DNA from: Metallibacterium scheffleri
GTDB lineage: Bacteria > Pseudomonadota > Gammaproteobacteria > Xanthomonadales > Rhodanobacteraceae
Reading direction: 5' to 3'
Length of the DNA: 64,000 nucleotides
NCBI RefSeq assembly: GCF_002077135.1
Contig: NZ_LDOS01000001.1
Span: 446,219-510,218 of the forward strand
This document shows, piece after piece, positions 58,030 to 64,000 of this stretch (its first letter is position 1; every line of letters begins with the position of its first letter). The notes under the pieces are model-generated. The model was not told the origin of the DNA. It made no database searches and saw only the letters and a program-made list of their open reading frames with translations. The translations under genes and the position numbers were made by a program.

Positions 58030-58686
58030 TCAGCCGTTTTCCTTCAGCGCGATGGTCGGAATGCCGGCGCCGCTGAGCTGGTGCTTGATCTTTTCCAGCT
58101 GCGCGGCATTGGCATAGGGGCCGAGACGCACGCGGTACCAGGTCTGCTGGCCGATCTTGACTACCTGCACGTGGGCGACGAAACCCTGCAAGGCCAGCTT
58201 GGCCTTGACCGCTTGCGCCTTGGCGTTGTCGGGGAAAGCGCCGACTTGCAGCACATAGCCGCCGCTGCTGGTGGCTGGGCCGACCGCGGCGGGTGTGACG
58301 CGCGTGCTGGCCACGGCGGGCGTGGCGCCGGGCGCGACCGGCTGTGGCGTGGCGGCGGCTGCAGCCGCTTGCGCTTGCGTCTCGGCCTTGGCCTTGGCGC
58401 TGAGTTCGGCGTCGGGGATCACCACTTCCTTGCCCGGCAGCACCTGATAAAAATCGAAGCTGGGCTTTTTCGCCGTACCCGCTTCGGCGATGCCGCCCTC
58501 GCCGGCGCCCGGTGCCGTGGCGTTGGGATTGGCCTCGGGGCCGGCATTGCTGCGCAGGCTGGGAATCCAGCCGCGATGCGCGACGTAGCCCATGCCGCCG
58601 GCGCCGATCAGGATGCCGATGCCGACCAGCATCCAGGCCGGCACGCCACCGCTGCGCACGGCCTGCTTCTTGCGTTTGTCTGCCAT
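58030..58686 (-). CDS. SPOR-domain membrane protein
   Basis: A 218-residue bitopic protein: basic cytoplasmic start ([14 protein letters not shown]), one helix (about 17-37), a long low-complexity alanine/proline linker, and a C-terminal SPOR domain (YVLQVGAFPDNAKAQAVKAK ... TWYRVRLGPYANAAQLEKI). SPOR domains bind denuded peptidoglycan at the septum, as in FtsN. Its ATG shares a base with the argS stop (TGATG), so it is coupled to argS, an arrangement typical of xanthomonads. Confidence 0.93.
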   Translation of the reverse strand: MADKRKKQAVRSGGVPAWMLVGIGILIGAGGMGYVAHRGWIPSLRSNAGPEANPNATAPGAGEGGIAEAGTAKKPSFDFYQVLPGKEVVIPDAELSAKAKAETQAQAAAAAATPQPVAPGATPAVASTRVTPAAVGPATSSGGYVLQVGAFPDNAKAQAVKAKLALQGFVAHVQVVKIGQQTWYRVRLGPYANAAQLEKIKHQLSGAGIPTIALKENG

Positions 58687-60374
58687 CACATGTGCTCCGG
58701 GGCGGATACGCCCAGCAGGCCGAGACCGTTGCCGAGCACCTGCTGCGTCGCGCGCGCCAGCAGCAGGCGTGCATCGCGCAGCTCGGCGTCCTCGACCAGA
58801 AACGGTTCGGCGTTGTACCAAGTATGGAAAGCGTAGGCGATTTCGCCCAGAAACTGCGCGATCTGCTGCGGCTGCAGATCGCGTGCGGCGGTGTCCACTA
58901 CCTCGGGATAGCGCGAGATCTCCCACAGCAGCGCCTGCGCCGTCGTGCTGTCCAGACGCAACAGCGCGGCCGCGCCGCGCGCCGCGTCGTGCGGCATGTC
59001 GCGCGCGCCCGCCTGACGCAGCACGCTGGCAATGCGCGCGTGCGCGTATTGCACGTAGAACACCGGATTGTCGTTGCTTTGCGCGCGCGCCAGATCGATG
59101 TCGAAGGTGAGCTGCGAGTCGGCCTTGCGCGCCGCCAGGAACCAGCGCGTGGCGTCGCGGCCGACCTCGTCGATCAGGTCGCGCAGGGTCACGTAGCTGC
59201 CGGCGCGCTTGGACAGCTTCACCTCCTCGCCGCCGCGCATCACCGTCACCATCTGGTGCAGCACGTAGTCGGGGTAGCCGGCGGGAATGCCGCAGTCCAG
59301 CGCCTGCAGGCCAGCGCGCACCCGCGCCAGCGAGCCGTGGTGATCGGCGCCCAGCTCGGTGATCGCGCGCACATAGCCGCGCTGCCACTTGCTGAGGTGG
59401 TAGGCCACATCCGGCACGAAGTAGGTGTAACTGCCGTCGGACTTGCGCATCACGCGGTCCTTGTCGTCGCCGAAATCGGTGCTGCGCAGCCACAGCGCAC
59501 CACCGTCTTCGTAGGTGTGGCCGTGGGCGATCAGCGCGCGCACGGTTTCCTCGACCTTGCCCTCGGCATACAGCGAGGATTCGAGGAAATACACATCGAA
59601 GCGCACGCCGAAGGCTTCCAGGTCGAGGTTCTGCTCATGGCGCAGGGCGGCCACGGCGAAACGACGGATGGCGTCGAGATCGTCCGCCTCAGCGCTGGCG
59701 TGAACGGTATGGCCCTCGACGGTGGCGCTGTCGCGTGCCAGGTAGCGCCGTGCCAGCTCGCTGATGTAATCGCCGCGATAACCGTCGGCGGGCCAACCGT
59801 CCGAGTCAGGGCCGAGGCCGCGCGCGCGCGCCTGCACCGACAGTGCCAGATTCATGATCTGCGCACCGGCGTCGTTGTAATAGAACTCGCGAGTCACCGC
59901 CCAGCCGCTGGCTTCGAGCAGGCGCGCGATGCAATCGCCCTGCGCCGCGGCACGGCCGTGGCCGACATGCAGCGGCCCGGTCGGATTGGCGGAGACGAAT
60001 TCCACGTTCACGCGCCGCCCCCGACCCTGCGCGTTGTGGCCATAACGCGCGCCTTCGCGCAGCGCGCGCAGCACTTCGGCGTGATACGCCGCTGGCGCCA
60101 GAAACAGATTGATGAAGCCAGGCCCGGCGACCTCGGCGCGCGCCAGCAGCGCATGCGCCGGCAGCGCCGCCACCAGCGCTTCGGCCAGTGCGCGCGGATT
60201 CATGCGCGCCGGCCTGGCCAGCAACAGCGCCACGTTGCAGGCGAAATCACCGTGCGCGCGTGTCTTGCTGCGTTCCAGCGTGTAGTCGGGCAACGCCTCC
60301 AGCGCCGGCAGGCGCGCATCGCGCAACAGGGTGGCGAGGGCGGTATCCAGCAGGGAGCGCAACAGGTCTTTCAC
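58686..60374 (-). CDS. argS: Arginyl-tRNA synthetase
   Basis: A 562-residue class I synthetase. An N-terminal Add-1 domain (with [19 protein letters not shown]), the HIGH-type motif [16 protein letters not shown], a KMSKS-equivalent VKLSKRAGS and the C-terminal anticodon-binding helices ending [11 protein letters not shown] are present. The start is a GTG at 60374 (VKDLLRSLL), which gives the family N-terminus; an open frame further upstream is arginine-rich noise. It charges tRNA-Arg in the cytoplasm. The upstream gap to def (60375-60631) holds the two divergent promoters and no gene. Confidence 0.96.
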   Translation of the reverse strand: MKDLLRSLLDTALATLLRDARLPALEALPDYTLERSKTRAHGDFACNVALLLARPARMNPRALAEALVAALPAHALLARAEVAGPGFINLFLAPAAYHAEVLRALREGARYGHNAQGRGRRVNVEFVSANPTGPLHVGHGRAAAQGDCIARLLEASGWAVTREFYYNDAGAQIMNLALSVQARARGLGPDSDGWPADGYRGDYISELARRYLARDSATVEGHTVHASAEADDLDAIRRFAVAALRHEQNLDLEAFGVRFDVYFLESSLYAEGKVEETVRALIAHGHTYEDGGALWLRSTDFGDDKDRVMRKSDGSYTYFVPDVAYHLSKWQRGYVRAITELGADHHGSLARVRAGLQALDCGIPAGYPDYVLHQMVTVMRGGEEVKLSKRAGSYVTLRDLIDEVGRDATRWFLAARKADSQLTFDIDLARAQSNDNPVFYVQYAHARIASVLRQAGARDMPHDAARGAAALLRLDSTTAQALLWEISRYPEVVDTAARDLQPQQIAQFLGEIAYAFHTWYNAEPFLVEDAELRDARLLLARATQQVLGNGLGLLGVSAPEHM

Positions 60375-60631
60375 GGCGGCTTCGGGTCGGAGCAAACACG
60401 GAATCGTAACAGCATGCCCGGCGTTTGCCCGGCCCGCACGCGTGGGTGGGCGTCGGCACCCTGCGCATGGCTGCAGGCGTGCGCGGACCATGGTTCCTCG
60501 AGCCCATGGTAATTGCCCGAAGCAATGATCGATCAGGCGCGGCCCGCGCGGCGTGTTTACAATAGCCGCAGCCACAGCGGCGTGCTTGTGATCGGCTCCG
60601 CGATCCGCATCTCCGCCTGGGAGGCATCGCC

Positions 60632-61141
60632 ATGGCCAGACTTGAAATCCTCGAATTCCCCGACCCGCGCCTGCGCACCGTGGCGCAGCCGGTCAAGCAT
60701 TTCGACGCCGCGCTGGCGCAACTGGTGCGCGACATGTTCGAGACCATGTATGCCGCGCCGGGCATTGGCTTGGCGGCGACCCAGGTCAATGTGCACCAGC
60801 GCATATTGATATGCGACGTCAGCGAGGATCACGACCAGCCCCTGGCCCTGGTCAACCCGCGCATCCTCGCCCTGGATGGCGCGCAGACCTACCAGGAGGG
60901 CTGCCTGTCGGTGCCGAGCATCTTTGCGGATATTGATCGCGCGCTGATGGTGACCGTCGAGGCCGAGGATATCGAAGGCAAAACGTTCACCCTCAAGGCC
61001 AGCGACCTGCTTGCCGTGTGTATCCAGCACGAGATGGATCACCTGCAGGGCAAGTTGTTCGTCGATTACCTCTCGCCGCTCAAGCGCGAGATGGTGCGGC
61101 GCAAACTGGACAAGCGGCATCGTCAGGCCGCCACGGCCTGA
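60632..61141 (+). CDS. def: Peptide deformylase
   Basis: A 169-residue metalloenzyme removing the N-formyl group from nascent proteins. All three motifs are intact: GIGLAATQV (residues 44-52), EGCLSVP with metal ligand Cys91, and QHEMDHLQG with ligands His133 and His137 and catalytic Glu134. It starts a def-fmt-rsmB operon with 2-nt spacing to fmt. Confidence 0.97.
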   Translation: MARLEILEFPDPRLRTVAQPVKHFDAALAQLVRDMFETMYAAPGIGLAATQVNVHQRILICDVSEDHDQPLALVNPRILALDGAQTYQEGCLSVPSIFADIDRALMVTVEAEDIEGKTFTLKASDLLAVCIQHEMDHLQGKLFVDYLSPLKREMVRRKLDKRHRQAATA

Positions 61142-61143
61142 AC

Positions 61144-62091
61144 ATGCAGCGCGAACCGTTGCGGCTGGTGTTCGCCGGAACGCCGGCCTTCGCCTTGCCC
61201 GGCTTCGCGGCATGTCGCAATGCGCCGGGCGTCCGGCTGGTGGGCGTCTATACGCAACCCGACCGTCCGGCCGGGCGCGGGCGTGCAGTGACCGTCAGCC
61301 CGATCAAACAGGCCGCACTCGCGGCGGGTGTGCCGGTGCTGCAGCCCGAGTCGCTCAAAAGCCGGGATGTGCAGGCGCAGCTGGTGGCGCTGGCCCCCGA
61401 TCTGTTGATCGTCGTGGCCTACGGGCTGATCCTGCCGCGCGCGGTGCTGGCGCTGCCGCGCCACGGCTGCTGGAATGTGCACGCATCGTTGTTGCCGCGC
61501 TGGCGCGGCGCGGCGCCGATCCAGCGCGCTCTGCTGGCCGGCGATACGCAGACCGGCGTGTGCCTGATGCAGATGCAGGCCGGCCTCGACACCGGTCCGG
61601 TGCTGCTGACGCGGCGCACCCCGATCATCGCCGCGGACACCGGCGGCAGTCTGCACGATCGTCTCGCCGCGCTTGGTGGCGAAATGCTGGGCATCGGCCT
61701 GGCGCGACTCGGCGCCGGCACGCTGCCGGTGGCGCAGCCGCAGGCCGAATCCGGCGTGAGCTACGCGCACAAGCTGGTCAAGGCCGAAGCCATGCTTGAT
61801 TTCAGCAAGCCCGCGCCGGAGCTGGAGCGCCAGGTACGCGCGTTCGATCCGTGGCCGGTGGCCGAGGCCGGGATCGCCGGCGAGCACGTGCGTGTGTGGC
61901 GGGCCCAGGCACTACCGGCCGACGTATCCGGCGCCGCGCCTGGCAGCATCATCGATGCGACGCGCGCAGGCATTGATCTGGCCACCGGCGCGGGCGTGTT
62001 GCGTGTACTTGAGCTGCAGCGTGCCGGTGCGCGCCGCATCAGCGCTGCCGATTACCTCAACGCACGGCCCGAGTTGCGCGCGCGCGGATGA
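61144..62091 (+). CDS. fmt: Methionyl-tRNA formyltransferase
   Basis: A 315-residue enzyme that formylates initiator Met-tRNA using 10-formyl-tetrahydrofolate. It has the N-terminal [12 protein letters not shown], the loop [11 protein letters not shown], the catalytic block [20 protein letters not shown] with conserved Asn/His, and a C-terminal OB-like domain. It follows def by 2 nt and overlaps the rsmB start (ATGA), the classic def-fmt-rsmB order. Confidence 0.97.
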   Translation: MQREPLRLVFAGTPAFALPGFAACRNAPGVRLVGVYTQPDRPAGRGRAVTVSPIKQAALAAGVPVLQPESLKSRDVQAQLVALAPDLLIVVAYGLILPRAVLALPRHGCWNVHASLLPRWRGAAPIQRALLAGDTQTGVCLMQMQAGLDTGPVLLTRRTPIIAADTGGSLHDRLAALGGEMLGIGLARLGAGTLPVAQPQAESGVSYAHKLVKAEAMLDFSKPAPELERQVRAFDPWPVAEAGIAGEHVRVWRAQALPADVSGAAPGSIIDATRAGIDLATGAGVLRVLELQRAGARRISAADYLNARPELRARG

Positions 62092-63407
62092 GTACCGCCG
62101 CGCCCGCCGACACCCGTGCCGTCGCCGCACGCGCGCTGGCCGAGATCGCGCTGGGCGGTCGCTCCCTGCGCGAGGTGCTGGCGCAGCAGTTGCCGCAGTT
62201 GTCAGCGCCGCGCGAACGCGCCTTCGCCAGCGCGCTGGTGTTCGCCGGTGCGCGCGGCTGGCTGCGCTGGAACGCGGCGCTGCCGTTGCTGCTGCAAAAG
62301 CCCTTGTCGCGGCGCCTTGGCGCATTGCATGCGTTGCTGGTGCTGGGCCTGACGCAATTGGAGGATCTCGGCGTGCCCGCGCACGCGGCGGTAGCTGCCA
62401 CGGTGGAGGCGGCGCGCGCATTGGGCCACGGCGCGCAACGCGGCATGGTCAATGCGGTGCTGCGGCGCTGGTTGCGCGAGCGCACTGCGCTGCTGACGCA
62501 ACTCGACGCGGATAGCGTCAGCCGCACGCGCCTGCCCACCTGGCTGCTGCAGGCGTTGTACGCGGATTGGCCCGCACAGGCCGATGCCATCATCAGCGCC
62601 AGCAATGCCGAGGTGCCGCCGACGCTGCGCGTGAACCTGGCGCGCGTGACGCGCGCGGATTACGTGCAGCGTCTGGCCGCCGCCGGCATCGACGCGCGGC
62701 CGCACGCCTGGATCGACAGCGCGGTGACGCTGTCGGCATCGCTCGATGTCACCCGCTTGCCGGGCTGGGGCGAGGGGCTGTGCGCCGTGCAGGACGGCGC
62801 CGCACAACTGGCGGCGCTGCTGCTGGATGCGCCGCCCGGCGCGCGCGCGCTGGATGCCTGTGCCGCACCCGGCGGCAAGGCCTGCCACATCCTCGAACGC
62901 AGCGCCGTGCAACTGACTGCCCTGGAACTGGCCCCGGCGCGTCTGGCGCGCGTGCGCGACAACCTCGCGCGTCTGCATCTGCATGCCGATCTGCGCATGG
63001 GCGACGCAACGCAGCCGGCGCTGTGGTGGGATGGCGTCGCCTGCACGCATATCCTGCTGGATGCACCATGCTCCGCCACGGGTGTGCTGCGTCGCCAGCC
63101 CGACGTGCGCCTGCACCGCCGCGCCAGCGATCTGCCCGCGCTGCTCGCGCAGCAGCGCGCGCTGCTCGACGCGTTGTGGCCACTGCTGGCGCCCGGCGGC
63201 ACCTTGCTGTACGCCACCTGCTCGGTCCTGCGCAGCGAAAACGCCGCGCAAGCCGCGGCATTCGTGGCTGCGCACGCGGATGCCGAAGCGCTGCCTATCG
63301 CGTTGCCGGCGGGTCGCGCAGATGGCCCCGGCTGGCAGATCCTGCCCGGAGAGGATGGCCTCGACGGCATGTTCTACGCGCGTTTGCGCAAGCGCGGCAG
63401 GTGCTGA
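62088..63407 (+). CDS. rsmB: 16S rRNA (cytosine-967 C5) methyltransferase
   Basis: A 439-residue enzyme: an N-terminal NusB-like RNA-binding domain (about residues 1-140) and a C-terminal SAM-dependent methyltransferase with [17 protein letters not shown] (SAM motif), the [12 protein letters not shown] catalytic loop and [11 protein letters not shown] with the nucleophile cysteine. It modifies C967 of 16S rRNA. Translationally coupled to fmt. Confidence 0.96.
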   Translation: MSTAAPADTRAVAARALAEIALGGRSLREVLAQQLPQLSAPRERAFASALVFAGARGWLRWNAALPLLLQKPLSRRLGALHALLVLGLTQLEDLGVPAHAAVAATVEAARALGHGAQRGMVNAVLRRWLRERTALLTQLDADSVSRTRLPTWLLQALYADWPAQADAIISASNAEVPPTLRVNLARVTRADYVQRLAAAGIDARPHAWIDSAVTLSASLDVTRLPGWGEGLCAVQDGAAQLAALLLDAPPGARALDACAAPGGKACHILERSAVQLTALELAPARLARVRDNLARLHLHADLRMGDATQPALWWDGVACTHILLDAPCSATGVLRRQPDVRLHRRASDLPALLAQQRALLDALWPLLAPGGTLLYATCSVLRSENAAQAAAFVAAHADAEALPIALPAGRADGPGWQILPGEDGLDGMFYARLRKRGRC

Positions 63408-63490
63408 AGTCGTGCGGCGTGCCACTGCCGCGAGGCGGCGGCGCGGCTACACTGCTGCGCGTGTCCGTGTTGATATCCAGGAGCCTGCTC

Positions 63491-64000
63491 GTGATCCCGA
63501 CCCCCTCGCGACCGTTGCGCCGCCTTGTGCCGAAATGGGTGCTGATCCTCGGCCTGGCGGCCAGCGGCATGGCGCTGGCCGCTACCGCCACCGGCCCGGT
63601 GCAATACCGCTGGCACGATGCGCACGGTGTCCTGCAATTCAGCGATACGCTCAGCGCCAACGCGATCGCGCGCGGCTATGACATCGTCAATGCCCAGGGC
63701 GTGGTGGTGCAACACGTGCCCAGCCCCGCCGAGCGCCGCGCCGAGGGAGTCGCCGCCCAGGCGCAAGCCAAGCTCGATGCCGCACGCGCGCGCCAGCAGG
63801 CCGCGGACGCGCAATTACTGAACGCTTATCCGACCGAGGCCGATCTGCGCAGCGCCCTGCAGGCGCAGGTGAGCAACGTCAGCCAGTCCATGCGCGCCAC
63901 CGAGATCAATCTGCACAGCCAGGAAAGCAGCCTTGCCGACATGCTGCAGCGCGCCGCCGAGATCGAGCACGAGAAAAAACCCGTGCCGCCCTATCTCACC
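63491..64000 (+). CDS. DUF4124 domain protein, cut by the window end
   Basis: The first 170 codons of a gene that runs off the window. A GTG start at 63491 has AGGAG 7 nt upstream. A signal peptide/hydrophobic segment (WVLILGLAASGMALAATA) is followed by a short beta domain VQYRWHDAHGVLQFSDTLSA typical of DUF4124, then an alanine/glutamine-rich coiled-coil-like region (about residues 85-165). It is predicted to be periplasmic or envelope-associated. The function of the family is unknown. Confidence 0.85.
   Translation, partial: MIPTPSRPLRRLVPKWVLILGLAASGMALAATATGPVQYRWHDAHGVLQFSDTLSANAIARGYDIVNAQGVVVQHVPSPAERRAEGVAAQAQAKLDAARARQQAADAQLLNAYPTEADLRSALQAQVSNVSQSMRATEINLHSQESSLADMLQRAAEIEHEKKPVPPYLT

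Noticed and set aside
58512-60512. Long plus-strand open frame of 666 codons opposite argS and the SPOR gene
   Set aside because: Pure antisense of argS with no family motif, arginine/glutamine-rich.

Overview
The window is a GC-rich bacterial chromosome segment that contains the replication-origin neighbourhood. The gene order rpmH-rnpA-yidC-mnmE diverging from dnaA-dnaN-recF-gyrB, followed by a tonB-exbB-exbD-exbD / pdxJ block, plus a LacI-type NagR chitin/GlcNAc locus with a TonB-dependent receptor, points to a gammaproteobacterium of the Xanthomonadales (Lysobacterales). A Rhodanobacteraceae-like member is my best guess. This is inferred from gene order and protein character, not from a database search.

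Layout. 1-8.4 kb: a drug/metabolite transporter, a TSUP anion exporter, an RlmI-type methyltransferase, acetyl-CoA synthetase, and an ABC transporter plus phosphopantetheinyl transferase operon whose permease gene carries an apparent 1-nt frameshift. 8.5-13.3 kb: pdxJ, the TonB/ExbB/ExbD/ExbD energy-transducing system and a periplasmic TPR protein. 13.4-23.5 kb: the origin region, with gyrB, recF (two perfect parS sites inside its coding sequence), dnaN, an AT-rich oriC candidate with DnaA boxes, dnaA, rpmH, rnpA, yidC and mnmE. 23.6-38.4 kb: a PEBP-like protein, a YqjD/YqjE/YqjK-type membrane operon, two tandem UppP paralogues, glnA with a near-consensus sigma-54 promoter and two upstream NtrC-like sites, a TPR/sulfotransferase-like protein, rep helicase, tdk, a YheT-type hydrolase with an acyltransferase, and a divergent Lrp regulator / phhA pair.

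38.4-40.6 kb is the accessory patch. A transglutaminase-like gene damaged at its 5' end, a doubly frameshifted IS1595/ISXO2-type transposase remnant, an unusual class II tRNA-like gene (apparent anticodon AGG, very long variable arm), a terminator, two overlapping unknown genes of different base composition, and the 5' stub of a CvaA/HlyD-like export gene lie side by side. 40.8-47.4 kb: a phospholipase D-like lipoprotein, yqeY, rpsU, tsaD, folB, a secreted orphan and an Fsr-like MFS exporter. 47.4-57.9 kb: a complete GlcNAc/chitin utilisation locus (nagA, nagB-II, nagR, nagP, then divergently a sugar kinase, a TonB-dependent receptor and a GH18 chitinase-like enzyme) with a perfect LacI-type operator in front of the kinase. 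58.0-64.0 kb: a SPOR protein, argS, def, fmt, rsmB and the start of a DUF4124 protein cut by the window end.

Functional links: the TonB/ExbB/ExbD system would energise the outer-membrane receptor of the nag locus. GH18, receptor, NagP, kinase, NagA and NagB-II form a route from chitin oligomers to fructose-6-phosphate. ParB loading at the recF parS sites and DnaA action at the dnaA-dnaN gap would couple segregation and initiation.
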